Notes: generated by a model not told the origin, from the letters alone. A stretch of 64,000 nucleotides of DNA from Mesorhizobium sp. (GCF_023954305.1 NZ_JAMLIG010000002.1:434001-498000), one strand, 5' to 3'. Positions 34,115-43,418 are shown, counted from the first letter of the stretch. Made by a program: numbers and translations.

Positions 34115-34545
34115 ACGGTCTTCTTGCCCGAAAGCCGGCGTCGAAGCCGTGCAAGCCCCAGGAAGAAGCCGCCGATCCCGTTCGGCCCATACGGCTCGTA
34201 GGCGCGCAAGCCCGTGATCAGGCCATCCTTGGTCTCGGCGACGAACACCTGCGGGAATTTGAGGTTCTGGCCCGAATTCAGCGTATGGTCGGTGTCGATC
34301 TCGAAGGCGCCCGAAAGCCCATCCTCCGAGCCGAAGAAGTGTTTGGTTCGGAAGCCGAAACGCTTCATCACCGACAAGCCCCAGTCGATGCCTTCCTCGA
34401 TCTCCGCCAGACCGGACATCAGCGGCTGCGGATAATGCGGATCGAAAAGCACGGCATCCGGTGCGAAACAGGCCAGCACCGCGGCCTTGTCGCGTGCTTC
34501 GAGCGCTCGAAATGTCCGTTCGAGAACCGCACGTGCCTGTGACAC
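34111..34545 (-). CDS. SnoaL/NTF2-like protein
   Basis: A 144-residue protein with the cone-shaped NTF2-like fold: an N-terminal helix pair (AVLERTFRALEARDKAAVLA), CFAPDAVLFDPHYPQPLMSG and the curved-sheet strands of the second half. Such proteins may be enzymes (SnoaL cyclases, dehydratases) or binding domains. It starts with GTG at 34545 after GGAGGTTTG. It is 60 bases downstream of galM on the same strand and may be the last gene of that sugar operon. Function unknown. Confidence 0.72.
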   Translation of the reverse strand: MSQARAVLERTFRALEARDKAAVLACFAPDAVLFDPHYPQPLMSGLAEIEEGIDWGLSVMKRFGFRTKHFFGSEDGLSGAFEIDTDHTLNSGQNLKFPQVFVAETKDGLITGLRAYEPYGPNGIGGFFLGLARLRRRLSGKKTV

Positions 34546-34605
34546 CGCAAACCTCCAATTGCCAGGTGGGGACGCTATGCGGATTCTTGCCCTTGGGGAA
34601 GCGTT

Positions 34606-35622
34606 CTAGCCCAGCCTGAACCGGTATTCCGTCACGTGCCGGTAGCGGTCGCCGGGCCACAGGATCGCCTGCGGGAAATAGGGCCGGTTGGGCGAATCGG
34701 GCCAGGCCTGTGCCTCGAGGCAGAAGCCGGCCCAGGCGCCGTATCTCCGGCCGCCCAGCCCGGGCGCCTCCCGCGCGACCTTGTGTCCGGCATAGAACTG
34801 CACGCCGGGCTCGGTGGTCCACATCTCCATCTCGACGCCTGAGGAAGCGCCTTGCGCCCACGCCGCCTGCCTTAACGGACCACGCTGCGACGAGAGGCAG
34901 AAGTTATGGTCGTAGACGATCTGTTCGCCGGCCTTTTCGAGCCGGATCGGACGCGACAGCTGGAAATCGAACTCGGTGCCTTCCACTGGTTGGACCACGC
35001 CGGTGGGGATCAGTTCGTCGTCGACCGGCAGGTAGGCTCCGCCGTGAATCACCAGCCGATGGTCGAGGATCGAGTCCGCGCCGCCGTCGTCGAGGTTGAA
35101 GTAAGAGTGGTTGGTGAGGTTGCACAGCGTCGGCTGGTCGGTCGTCGCCGACAGTTCGATCGACAGCGTGCCGGGCAGCTTGAGCCGGTAGGTGCAGGTG
35201 ATTTCGAGATTGCCCGGAAAGCCCATGAAGCCGTCGGGGTCATGTAGCCTGAGGGTGATGAAGTCGCTGCCACGCATTTCCGGCGACCAGAGGCGCTTGC
35301 CGATGCTCATCGACCCGCCATGCAGTGTGTGCTTGCCCAGAAAATTGGTGTCGGCCTGATAGCGCTGCCCGTCGATCAGAAATTTTCCGCTGCCGATTCG
35401 ATTGGCGTAGCGTCCGACGATTGCTCCGAAATAGGGCGATTGGGCCGGATAGTCGTCGAACCGGTCGAAGCCGATCACCAGCGGAGCATTGTGGCCGTCG
35501 AGGCGCAGATCCTGGAGGACTGCGCCCCATTCCATGACAGTGGCGGTCAGTCCGCCACCGGAGAGGCGGTAGCGATGGACGGCATCGCCGTCAGCGGTCG
35601 TTCCGAAGACCTCGCCGTCCAT
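34606..35622 (-). CDS. galM: Aldose 1-epimerase (mutarotase)
   Basis: A 338-residue GalM-type mutarotase interconverting alpha and beta anomers of hexoses and pentoses. Family motifs are present: PYFGAIVGRYANRIGSGKF near 62, NFLGKHTLHGGS with a catalytic His, LTNHSYFNLDDGG with the second His near 170 and GVQFYAGH with CLEAQAWPDSPNRPYFP (catalytic Glu) near the end. It is cytoplasmic; no signal peptide. It is 12 bases after the aldehyde dehydrogenase gene in a probable sugar operon. Confidence 0.93.
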   Translation of the reverse strand: MDGEVFGTTADGDAVHRYRLSGGGLTATVMEWGAVLQDLRLDGHNAPLVIGFDRFDDYPAQSPYFGAIVGRYANRIGSGKFLIDGQRYQADTNFLGKHTLHGGSMSIGKRLWSPEMRGSDFITLRLHDPDGFMGFPGNLEITCTYRLKLPGTLSIELSATTDQPTLCNLTNHSYFNLDDGGADSILDHRLVIHGGAYLPVDDELIPTGVVQPVEGTEFDFQLSRPIRLEKAGEQIVYDHNFCLSSQRGPLRQAAWAQGASSGVEMEMWTTEPGVQFYAGHKVAREAPGLGGRRYGAWAGFCLEAQAWPDSPNRPYFPQAILWPGDRYRHVTEYRFRLG

Positions 35623-35634
35623 CGCTTGTCTCTC

Positions 35635-37089
35635 TTACTTCAGGCCGCCGATGCAGACATATTTGGTGTCGAGATAGTCCTCGATGCCCTGGTGTCCGCC
35701 TTCCTTGCCGAGACCGCTCTCCTTGACCCCGCCGAAGGGCGCCTCGACGGTCGTGATCAGCCCCTCGTTGATGCCGACCATGCCGTATTTCAGCCCTTCC
35801 ATCACCCGGAAGGCGCGGTTGAGCGAGCCGGTATAGGCATAGGACGCGAGGCCGAACTGGGTGTCGTTGGCGAGCTGGATCGCCTCCTCCTCGGTCTTGA
35901 AGCGGAAAACGGGTGCGAGCGGCCCGAAGATTTCCTCCTGCATGAACATCATCTCCGGATTCGCATCGGCGATAACCGTCGGCTGGAAGAACGAGCCGCC
36001 GAGCTCATGGCGTTTGCCGCCGGCGACGATCCTGCCGCCCTTCGCTGTCGCGTCCTGGACGAATTCCTCGACCTTCGCGACGGCCTTGTCATCGATCAGC
36101 GGTCCTTGCTGAACACCCGCTTCGAGGCCGTTACCGACCTTCAGCTTGTTCGAAGCGGCGGCCAGCTTCTCGACGAATTCCTCATAGACCCCGTCCTGGA
36201 CGAAGAAGCGGTTGGTGCAGACGCAGGTCTGGCCGGAATTGCGGAACTTGGCGACCATCGCGCCTTCGACCGCCTTGTCGATGTCGGCGTCGTCGAAGAC
36301 GAGGAACGGCGCGTTGCCGCCGAGTTCCATCGACACCTTCTTCACGGTGGCGGCGCACTTCTCCATCAGAATCTTGCCGACCTCCGTCGAGCCGGTGAAG
36401 GTCAACTTGCGCACCAGCGGATTGGCGCAGATCTCGTCGCCGATCTCGCTGGCCGACCCGGTGACGATATTGACGACGCCTTTCGGGAAGCCCGCCTCTT
36501 CGCACAGTGCGCCCCAGGCGAGACCCGAATACGGCGTCTGCGAGGCGGGCTTCACCACGACCGTGCAGCCGGCGGCGAGCGCCGGGCCGATTTTGCGGGC
36601 GAGCATCGAGGACGGAAAATTCCACGGCGTGATCGCAGCGATCACGCCCACCGGCTCCTTGGTGACGAGGATGCGCCGCTCCGCCCAGGGGCTGGGCACC
36701 GTGTCGCCATAGGTACGGCGGCCTTCCTCTGCGAACCAGAGCACGTAGGCGGCGGAAATGCCGACCTCCCCCTTGGCCTCGGCGAGCGACTTGCCCTGTT
36801 CCATCGTCAGCAGTTCGGCCAACGCATCCTGATTCTCCAGGATCAGGTCATGCAGCTTGCGCAGCAGCTTCGAGCGGTCGATGGCCGTCGTCTTGCGCCA
36901 ACCCTCGAACGCCAACTGCGCCGCCTCGATGGCGCGCCGCGTCTCGGCCTTGCCGGATTTCGGCACGGTGCCGATCTTCAGCGTCGTAGCCGGGTTGGTC
37001 ACGTCGATCGTGGCGCCCGAATCCGCCTGCACCCATTCGCCGCCGATCAAATTCGCCTGGCGCATGTAGTGGCTGGTCTTCTGGAGCAT
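35635..37089 (-). CDS. gabD: NAD(P)-dependent semialdehyde dehydrogenase (GabD-like)
   Basis: A 484-residue aldehyde dehydrogenase. It has ITPWNFPSSMLARKIGPALA, FTGSTEVGKILM, the catalytic Glu in MELGGNAPFLVFDDAD and the catalytic Cys in SGQTCVCTNRFFVQDGVY, with EEIFGPLAPVFRF in the C-terminal part. The best match is succinate-semialdehyde dehydrogenase. In this setting (mutarotase, Ldh2-type dehydrogenase) it could instead oxidise alpha-ketoglutarate semialdehyde from pentose or uronate breakdown, as the two groups are close. AGGAGGCAAGG precedes the ATG. Confidence 0.88.
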   Translation of the reverse strand: MLQKTSHYMRQANLIGGEWVQADSGATIDVTNPATTLKIGTVPKSGKAETRRAIEAAQLAFEGWRKTTAIDRSKLLRKLHDLILENQDALAELLTMEQGKSLAEAKGEVGISAAYVLWFAEEGRRTYGDTVPSPWAERRILVTKEPVGVIAAITPWNFPSSMLARKIGPALAAGCTVVVKPASQTPYSGLAWGALCEEAGFPKGVVNIVTGSASEIGDEICANPLVRKLTFTGSTEVGKILMEKCAATVKKVSMELGGNAPFLVFDDADIDKAVEGAMVAKFRNSGQTCVCTNRFFVQDGVYEEFVEKLAAASNKLKVGNGLEAGVQQGPLIDDKAVAKVEEFVQDATAKGGRIVAGGKRHELGGSFFQPTVIADANPEMMFMQEEIFGPLAPVFRFKTEEEAIQLANDTQFGLASYAYTGSLNRAFRVMEGLKYGMVGINEGLITTVEAPFGGVKESGLGKEGGHQGIEDYLDTKYVCIGGLK

Positions 37090-37110
37090 GTCCTTGCCTC
37101 CTGGCGCCGC

Positions 37111-38118
37111 TCAGCGTGCGGCGATCTGTCTGATTTCGTCAAGCAACGCGCTGTCGACCGGAATGCCGTCGCGCTTCAACCGCGCACGCAGCTCGTGGCG
37201 TTTCGTTCCCGGCACGCGTGCGCCGTTCACCTGTTGGATGGCTTGCGCCATCGCGGCAAACCGCGCCACGGCTCTTACCCCACCGAAGGCTTCAGGATCA
37301 ATCGCAATGATCAATTGCCCGCTTCCGGGGGGCGCGCCTTCGGCGTCGAAGAAGGAGGTCTGCTCATAGGCATAATTGGCGCCTGTCAGCCCGCCGGCGA
37401 GCAGCTCGACCATCAGCGCAAGTGCCGTTCCCTTGGCGTCGCCTGTCGGAAGCATGGTACCGGCGAGCGCCTCTTTCGCATCCGTCGTCGGATTTCCGTC
37501 CCGGTCGAACGCCCAGCCCTCGGGGATCGGCTCGCCTTTCTGGTTGGCGGCCATGATTCTGCCGCGCGCCACCTTGGACAGGGAAAGGTCGACGACGATC
37601 GGAAGGCCGCCCTCGACCGGACAGGCGAATGCGATCGGATCGGTGCCATAGAGAGGCGTCCGGCCACCCCAGGGCGAAATGCTGGCCGGAGCATTCGCGA
37701 ACATCAGCGCGACGAGGCCCGCGTTGGCAAGCGCTTCAACGGCAAGCCCGGTGACGCCCGCATGATGCGACCGGGAAATGCCGGCGGCCGCGATCCCCTG
37801 CGACCGGGCCAAGCGCTGCAACTCCGCCGCCGCCAGATCGAGGGCCGGATAGGCGAAGCCGTGGGCCGCATCGACATGGATCGCGGACGGCTTTGTCAGG
37901 ATCAGACGCGGCACCGCGTGGCCGTCGACCTTCCCGGCGCGGGCCTGGGCCGAATAGGCGGCGACACGGCGAAGCCCGTGCCCGCCCTGCCCCACCAGTT
38001 CCGCGCCGACTAGCGCATCGGCCACGCACAGCGCGTTGTCGACCGACGTGTTCGACGCACTCAGTGCCGCTGCGACCAGCGCGTGAGCGCTCTCGACGGT
38101 GAGGATTTCCTGGGTCAT
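37111..38118 (-). CDS. Ldh2-family (malate/L-lactate/sugar-acid) dehydrogenase
   Basis: A 335-residue NAD(P)-dependent dehydrogenase of the non-Rossmann Ldh2/MDG group, which includes malate, ureidoglycolate, sulfolactate, diketogulonate and piperideine-carboxylate reductases. Signatures are ELVGQGGHGLRRVAAYSAQA near 40, SRSHHAGVTGLAVEAL near 120 and NAPASISPWGGRTPLYGTDP near 145. It is 21 bases upstream of the semialdehyde dehydrogenase gene and 27 bases downstream of an AEC carrier gene. The substrate is probably a 2-oxo acid or sugar acid, but cannot be named. Confidence 0.85.
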   Translation of the reverse strand: MTQEILTVESAHALVAAALSASNTSVDNALCVADALVGAELVGQGGHGLRRVAAYSAQARAGKVDGHAVPRLILTKPSAIHVDAAHGFAYPALDLAAAELQRLARSQGIAAAGISRSHHAGVTGLAVEALANAGLVALMFANAPASISPWGGRTPLYGTDPIAFACPVEGGLPIVVDLSLSKVARGRIMAANQKGEPIPEGWAFDRDGNPTTDAKEALAGTMLPTGDAKGTALALMVELLAGGLTGANYAYEQTSFFDAEGAPPGSGQLIIAIDPEAFGGVRAVARFAAMAQAIQQVNGARVPGTKRHELRARLKRDGIPVDSALLDEIRQIAAR

Positions 38119-38145
38119 GCGTCCCTTCCTGCTCGAAAACTGGCC

Positions 38146-39096
38146 TCAGCCGAACACCATCTGGGCGATGGCGAGCCAGAAAGCGGTCGACGCGACCGCC
38201 ATCGCTGTGCCGATGGTCATCGCATTGGAGGCCAGCGCCTGTCCGGTGCCGAACTGCGTGGCGATCAGGTAGGAATTGACTCCCGCCGGGAGCGACGCGG
38301 CCGCAACCGCCACCTTGGCGGTGAGCGGCGGCAGGCCGAACAGCCAGGCCATGACGACGGCCAGCGCCGGCATCAGGAGCAGCTTCACCAGGGCAAGCGA
38401 CGTGCCGGCCTTGACGTTGCGGGCGATGCCGTATTTGCGCAGGCTCAGGCCCAGAGCGAACAGAGCCACGGGCGCAGCCACATTGGCCAGCGCGTCCACC
38501 AGCTTCATCGCGATGCCCGGCACTGGCAGGCCGGTCAGGCGCACGAGGAGCCCGGCGAGGATCCCGATCACCATCGGGTTCGTGGACATCCGTCTCAAGA
38601 AGGCGCGTACGAGGAGGCCGAACCGGAACCTCTCGCCCTCCTTGCGACCAACCAGTTCGAAGAGAAGGATGGACGCCGCGATCATCACCGGGAGATGGAC
38701 GGAGAGAAGCAGCGAAAGGATCTCGAACCCGGCCTGGCCGTAGACGCCAAGCATGAAGGGAATGCCCAAGAGCGCGATGTTGGAGAACGCGGCGGTGACG
38801 CCGCCGACGACCCCTGCCCGCGCATCGCGGCCGAATCCCTTGACGGTCAAGAGCTGTCCGACTGCCCAGGTCATGACGGCGGCGGAGAAATAGGCGCCCC
38901 AGAATGCCCACGGCGCGGCACCGTGGAAATCGGCGCCCATCATCGTGCGGAAGAGCAGCAGCGGCAGCGCAACGGCGACGGCGAACTCGGCCACGGCGTC
39001 GCCGACTTCCACCTTGAGGTAGCTGGTCAGGCCGGCAAGATAACCCGCCGCGACGAGGCCGAAGACGAAGAGGACGGTTTCCGCGACGGAGGACAT
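38146..39096 (-). CDS. AEC-family (auxin efflux carrier-like) transporter
   Basis: A 316-residue inner-membrane protein with about ten hydrophobic segments and the AEC pattern: VLFVFGLVAAGYLAG at the start, GVTAAFSNIALLGIPF and the repeated NPMVIGILAGLL, with NAMTIGTAMAVAST near the end. Bacterial AEC proteins move malonate, malate and related acids. I use the ATG at 39096 because the first membrane helix then begins at once; an ATG at 39168 has a better ribosome site (CAGGAAC) and is possible. It is the first gene of a likely operon with the Ldh2, GabD-like and GalM genes. Confidence 0.85.
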   Translation of the reverse strand: MSSVAETVLFVFGLVAAGYLAGLTSYLKVEVGDAVAEFAVAVALPLLLFRTMMGADFHGAAPWAFWGAYFSAAVMTWAVGQLLTVKGFGRDARAGVVGGVTAAFSNIALLGIPFMLGVYGQAGFEILSLLLSVHLPVMIAASILLFELVGRKEGERFRFGLLVRAFLRRMSTNPMVIGILAGLLVRLTGLPVPGIAMKLVDALANVAAPVALFALGLSLRKYGIARNVKAGTSLALVKLLLMPALAVVMAWLFGLPPLTAKVAVAAASLPAGVNSYLIATQFGTGQALASNAMTIGTAMAVASTAFWLAIAQMVFG

Positions 39097-39250
39097 ATGG
39101 CGGGTGTAGGCGAGGCTCGGCACGCGTGCAATCGGTGCAATTCGGTCGCTCCGGCTGGTCCAGAGCATTTGTTCCTGCCGACCCCTAGGACCGAATGTCT
39201 TTGATTCCGGTCGTTCGACCCTATATCGATGCCTGCTCATAGGGGTCTTC

Positions 39251-39802
39251 ATGCTGAGAAGTCTGATAGTTGCGCTGGCTCTGTTTACGGCGACGTCAGC
39301 CGGTGCGACGGAGGCCGCCTGGGCACTCCTGCGGGAGGGCGGACATGTCGTGCTGCTGCGCCACGCCTTCGCGCCCGGCTCGGGCGAACCTGCCAATTTC
39401 AACATCGAAAAGTGCAATACTCAGCGTAACCTCTCGGATGCGGGGCGACAGCAGGCCCGCAAGATTGGCGCGCTCTTCGCCGCCCGCGCGGCACCCGTCG
39501 AGAGAGTGCTGGCAAGCCGCTGGTGCCGCACGATCGAAACCGCGCGTCTGGCATTTCGTCCCGACAATCTGGAGCCCTTTGCCGCACTCGACCCGTTCGC
39601 CGCGGATTCGCCCGCGAAAGATGCCCAGTCGAAGGACGTGCTCGAGGAAATTCGCAACTGGAGCGGCTCGGGCAACATGGTGATGGTGACCCACCAGGAG
39701 AACATCGCCGCGCTGACGGGCCAATCCTCGCGCGACGGCGAGGCCGTCATCGTGCGTCCGCAGGACGACGGCCTACATGTGCTCGGCCGCATCCGCTTCT
39801 GA
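39251..39802 (+). CDS. Exported histidine-phosphatase-family protein
   Basis: A 183-residue phosphoglycerate-mutase-like phosphatase with a signal peptide (MLRSLIVALALFTATSAGA). The catalytic motif is VLLRHAFAPGSG (LRHA near 36) with SRWCRTIETA near 90 and the second His in MVMVTHQENIAAL. Phospho-His chemistry is expected in the periplasm; the substrate is unknown. Close relatives include Ais-like proteins acting on lipopolysaccharide-linked phosphates. It is divergent from the AEC gene, with AGGGG upstream of the ATG. Confidence 0.85.
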   Translation: MLRSLIVALALFTATSAGATEAAWALLREGGHVVLLRHAFAPGSGEPANFNIEKCNTQRNLSDAGRQQARKIGALFAARAAPVERVLASRWCRTIETARLAFRPDNLEPFAALDPFAADSPAKDAQSKDVLEEIRNWSGSGNMVMVTHQENIAALTGQSSRDGEAVIVRPQDDGLHVLGRIRF

Positions 39803-39832
39803 ACGTGCGGTTCGACCGACAGAAGATGCGGT

Positions 39833-40729
39833 TCATTCGCTTTTTGACATGAACGCGTCCACATCCGCCCGATAGGGATAGCTCGCCATCCCTCCCCGCC
39901 CGGCGCATTTGAGTGCGGCGGCAGCATTGGCAAAATGCATCGCCTCCTCCTCCTGTACGCCTTCGGCGAGCTTCAGGGTGAAGGCGGCGTGCCACACATC
40001 GCCGGCTCCGAGGGTCTCCTCGGCGGCTACCGGGACCGCCGGGATTGACCGGACTGCATCCCCGTCCAGCCAGAACACGCCCCTCGGCCCGTCGGTCACG
40101 CAGACCCAGGCCCCCGTTGATCGCGCCGCTGCGCGCAGTCCCTCGAAAAGATCCTCGCCGCCGGCATAGTCGCGTAGGCCCTGGGCGGAGAAGGCGATAT
40201 GGGAGGCGAGCTTCATCGCCTCCTCCGCAAGCGCGATCGGCGCCTCTGCATCGAGCACGCCCGGCACGCCGCGCTCGCGTGCCCGCGCCAGCACCGCCGC
40301 GCCGCATTGCGGCCAGCGGGTGTCGGACAGGGCCGCGTCGAAGGCGCCCAGGCCGGCGGCGGCCAGCCATTCGGCGCCGAACGAGATGTCCATGTCGCGA
40401 TAGTTGACAATCTGGCGTTCGCCGGCAGCGTCTATGAAAACCGACGAGAACGACGACTTCCGGCCAGCGAAACGGCGCACAAGGGAACAGTCGACACCTT
40501 CCCGCTCGAGGCCGGCGACGATCATGTCGGCAACAGGATCGTCACCTAGGCGCGCCGCCAGGCGGGCGCGGCCGCCGAGGCGCGACACCGCGACCGCCGC
40601 ATTGGCCGCATTGCCGCCGCCGGTGATCGCGGCATCTTTCGCGCGATACTTCTCGGCCCGGCGCGGCATCTCGTCCAGGTGGAAGACGAAGTCGAGGACC
40701 GCGACGCCGGCGCATAGGATCGTCCTCAT
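39833..40729 (-). CDS. PfkB-family carbohydrate kinase
   Basis: A 298-residue ribokinase-like kinase. It has ILCAGVAVLDFVFHLDEMP at the start, the glycine pair TGGGNAANAAVAVSRLGG near 36 and the C-terminal ETLGAGDVWHAAFTLKLA with the catalytic Asp. FHLDEMP-RRAEKY recalls sulfofructose kinase/YihV-like members. The ATG at 40729 follows GGGAGAGAAG; the frame extends upstream only as a shadow. The substrate is not certain. It is convergent with the histidine phosphatase and divergent from the phosphoesterase gene. Confidence 0.85.
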   Translation of the reverse strand: MRTILCAGVAVLDFVFHLDEMPRRAEKYRAKDAAITGGGNAANAAVAVSRLGGRARLAARLGDDPVADMIVAGLEREGVDCSLVRRFAGRKSSFSSVFIDAAGERQIVNYRDMDISFGAEWLAAAGLGAFDAALSDTRWPQCGAAVLARARERGVPGVLDAEAPIALAEEAMKLASHIAFSAQGLRDYAGGEDLFEGLRAAARSTGAWVCVTDGPRGVFWLDGDAVRSIPAVPVAAEETLGAGDVWHAAFTLKLAEGVQEEEAMHFANAAAALKCAGRGGMASYPYRADVDAFMSKSE

Positions 40730-40887
40730 TTGCTTCTCTCCCGAATGAAGATCCAGTCTAGGCGCTTCGCTCTGCGCTGACGATGCGTTTTCGCGGCCGC
40801 CCCTCATCCTCCTATGATCCCACACCTGCCGACGGGTTCCCTCGCTGTCGACGCTCCGATATGAGGCGATGGCGAAAGGTAGCGGCC

Positions 40888-41721
40888 ATGAAAGTCGTCC
40901 ACATCTCCGACATCCACATCAATGCCGATCCGATCGCGGGGGGAAATTCCATCGCCGAGTTCGAGGCCTGCCTCGCCCACGTCGAAAAACGTCACGCCGA
41001 TGCGGACGCTGTCGTGATCTCGGGCGACCTCACCCATCACGGAAAGCGCGGGGCCTATGAGAAGCTCCGCGACATCCTCGCCGGGTCGCCGCTCAAGCCG
41101 ATCCTGATGATCGGCAACCACGACCACCGCGAGACCTTCCGGGAGATCTTTCCGGATACGCCGGCAGACGCCGACGGATATATCCAGCACGTCCGGGATA
41201 TCGCCGGCCACCGGCTGATCTTCCTCGACACCAATCTCGCCGGCAATCATAGCGGCCGACTCGGACCGCGGCGGCTCGCCTGGCTGTCGGCGCGCCTGGA
41301 CGAGGCCGAGCGCGAGCGCAAGCCGGCGCTTGTCTTCATGCACCATCACCCGGTCCAGATTGGCGTGCTCGCCACGGACATCTTGGCGCTCGTCCAGCGG
41401 AAGGAGTTTTCCGCAATCGTGCGCCGTCACCGCGACACGATCCGGCATGTCTTCTTCGGACATTGTCACATGTCATTGTCGGGTTCGATCGAAGGCGTGC
41501 CGTTCTCGGCCCCTCGCTCGACAAGCCACCCCGGCTGGCCGGAATTCGAGGGCCGCCTCGCCTACGGACACGGGCCGATCGAGCCGAGCTACAATCTGGT
41601 CCTTGTCGACGACGCGTCCGTCGTGGTCCACACCATTGAGTATCGGCTGGACGACCGGATCGAATGGGAGCCGCTCACCGGCGGCGAAGGTGGCGCCGTG
41701 ACTGTTCCGCCGGGAGAATGA
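40888..41721 (+). CDS. Calcineurin-like metallophosphoesterase (class III PDE-like)
   Basis: A 277-residue binuclear metallophosphoesterase. The metal ligands are Asp8 and His10 (HISDIHIN), Asp47 (ISGDLTH), Asn77 and His78 (IGNHDH), MHHHPVQ and GHCHMSLSG. The arrangement is that of CpdA/GpdQ-type phosphodiesterases acting on cyclic nucleotides or glycerophosphodiesters. No signal peptide. I use the ATG at 40888 (AAAGG upstream), which begins just before the first strand; an ATG at 40861 is possible. The substrate is not determined. Confidence 0.88.
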   Translation: MKVVHISDIHINADPIAGGNSIAEFEACLAHVEKRHADADAVVISGDLTHHGKRGAYEKLRDILAGSPLKPILMIGNHDHRETFREIFPDTPADADGYIQHVRDIAGHRLIFLDTNLAGNHSGRLGPRRLAWLSARLDEAERERKPALVFMHHHPVQIGVLATDILALVQRKEFSAIVRRHRDTIRHVFFGHCHMSLSGSIEGVPFSAPRSTSHPGWPEFEGRLAYGHGPIEPSYNLVLVDDASVVVHTIEYRLDDRIEWEPLTGGEGGAVTVPPGE

Positions 41722-41909
41722 CCTGCCCGCCGCGGCATGCTTTTGCCGGACATCAGAAGGACAGACGCGCGGGTGTCTTCGGGTAGTTTATCAGCCGGGA
41801 AGGCTAGCCCGGCGCACGAACGCCGTGCGAATTCGCCCTTTTCCTTTGGAACGAAAACGACTAGACGCTGAACCTTCATTCGCTCGCGACCGACTTCAAG
41901 AGGTATAGT

Positions 41910-42194
41910 TTGACGACGACATTCGAAAAGGTTGCCGACCTGATCGCGGAGACGACCGAGATCGATCGCGACAAGATCACCCCTGAGAGCCACACGATCG
42001 ACGATCTCGGCATCGACAGCCTCGACTTCCTCGACACGGTCTTTGCGATCGACAAGGAGTTCGGCATCAAGATCCCGCTCGAAAAGTGGACGCAGGACGT
42101 GAATGAGGGCCGTGTCTCGACGGAGGAATACTTCGTACTGAAGAATCTGTGCGCGAAGATCGACGCACTCGTGGCGGCCAAGAAGGCGGCCTGA
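41910..42194 (+). CDS. acpXL: Special acyl carrier protein AcpXL
   Basis: A 94-residue acyl carrier protein dedicated to the very-long-chain (27-hydroxyoctacosanoate-type) acyl group of rhizobial lipid A. The phosphopantetheine Ser37 is in LGIDSLDFLD. IAETTEIDRDKITPESHTID and KWTQDVNEGRVSTEEYFVLK are hallmarks of AcpXL rather than of fatty-acid ACP. It starts with TTG at 41910 (MTTTFEKVAD) after AAGAGG; no in-frame ATG gives the family N-terminus. First gene of the cluster running to lpxXL. The fabZXL gene that follows acpXL in Rhizobium is absent. Confidence 0.95.
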   Translation: MTTTFEKVADLIAETTEIDRDKITPESHTIDDLGIDSLDFLDTVFAIDKEFGIKIPLEKWTQDVNEGRVSTEEYFVLKNLCAKIDALVAAKKAA

Positions 42195-42242
42195 TCTCGC
42201 CAAGCTTGACGATCCCGGCGCGTTGCCGCACATGAGCGGACA

Positions 42243-43412
42243 ATGAGCGCTCGCGACGTCGTCATCACCGGTATCGGCCTTGTTTCCTGCCTCGGCGAAG
42301 GTGCCGAGCCGCACTGGAAGGCGTTCAGAACGCCTTCCCTGCCGCCGCCGACCGACAGCGAGCGATTCGCTCCCTATTGCGTCCACCCCCTTCCTGAGAT
42401 CGACTGGTCGCTGCAGATCCCGAAGAAGGGCGACCAGCGCCAGATGGAGACGTGGCAGCGCCTCGGTGTCTACGCGGCCGGTCTCGCGCTCGACGACGCC
42501 GGGCTGAAGTCCGATGAGGCTTTGTGCGCGACGATGGATATGATCGTCGCCGCCGGCGGCGGCGAGCGCGACGAGGAGGTCGACGAGACCATTCTCGAAG
42601 CGTCTCTCGCCCGCAACGACACCGGGGTTCTGCTCAACGAGAAGCTGACGAACGACCTTCGCCCGACGCTGTTCCTTGCCCAGTTGTCGAACCTGATGGC
42701 CGGCAACATTTCGATCGTTCATAAGATCACGGGCTCTTCCCGCACCTTCATGGGAGAGGAAGGCGCGGGCGTCTCGGCGTTGCAGACCGCCGTCGCCAGA
42801 CTTGCGTCGGGCCAATCGACCCATATCCTGGTTGGCGGAGCATTCCAGACGGAACATCCGGACATGCTGCTCGGCTACGAACTGGCGAGCTATCTCCACC
42901 GTGGTCCGTGGGAACCGCTGTGGACGCGGGACGGCGGCGGTGGCGGCATCATCACAGGATCCGGTGGGGCGTTCCTGGTGCTTGAGACCCGCGAACACGC
43001 GGAAGCGCGCGGCGGGCGCATCTACGCCGTTATCGACAAGGTGGTCTCGGGCCTGTCTGCCCGTTCGCCTTCCACCTTCGCGCGCGACATCGCCGACTTG
43101 GTCGGCGCGCTTGGGGCAGCCCCCGGCCAGTTGCTGATTTCCGGCGCCTCCGGCGCCCATCTGGCGACCACGGTAGAACGCGAGACCCTAACAGGCTTTT
43201 CGCTTCGCGGTTTCTCGGCCTTGACCGGGCACCTGAAGGAGGCACAGCTTCCGTTCGCGGTGGCGCTTGCCGCGATGGCCATTTTCAAAGGCGAGGCGCC
43301 CGGCCCGCTCGCCGATGTCGAATCGCCCTATCCCGGCGCACCCGAACGCGTGCTGACGACGGCGGTCGGGCACCATCGCGGCGAAGGCGCCGCGCTCGTT
43401 CGAAAGGCTTGA
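42243..43412 (+). CDS. fabF2XL: Beta-ketoacyl-ACP synthase homologue FabF2XL (active-site Cys absent)
   Basis: A 389-residue ketosynthase-fold protein of the lipid A very-long-chain acyl pathway. The thiolase fold is recognisable (VVITGIGLVSCLGEG, LASGQSTHILVGGAFQTE, GFSALTGHLKEA). The segment that should carry the nucleophile (TACA in FabF) reads ITGSSRTFMGEEGAG at about 162-176 and has no Cys. It therefore probably works as a chain-length-factor-like partner of FabF1XL. It follows acpXL directly by 48 bases and precedes fabF1XL by 6. Confidence 0.88.
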   Translation: MSARDVVITGIGLVSCLGEGAEPHWKAFRTPSLPPPTDSERFAPYCVHPLPEIDWSLQIPKKGDQRQMETWQRLGVYAAGLALDDAGLKSDEALCATMDMIVAAGGGERDEEVDETILEASLARNDTGVLLNEKLTNDLRPTLFLAQLSNLMAGNISIVHKITGSSRTFMGEEGAGVSALQTAVARLASGQSTHILVGGAFQTEHPDMLLGYELASYLHRGPWEPLWTRDGGGGGIITGSGGAFLVLETREHAEARGGRIYAVIDKVVSGLSARSPSTFARDIADLVGALGAAPGQLLISGASGAHLATTVERETLTGFSLRGFSALTGHLKEAQLPFAVALAAMAIFKGEAPGPLADVESPYPGAPERVLTTAVGHHRGEGAALVRKA

Positions 43413-43418
43413 AGCACC

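Noticed and set aside
35320..38013. Very long open frame (897 codons) on the + strand
   Set aside because: It lies antisense to galM, gabD and the Ldh2 gene, which have clear families and ribosome sites. The frame is Arg/Ala/Gly/Asp-rich and matches nothing, a usual effect of high GC content.
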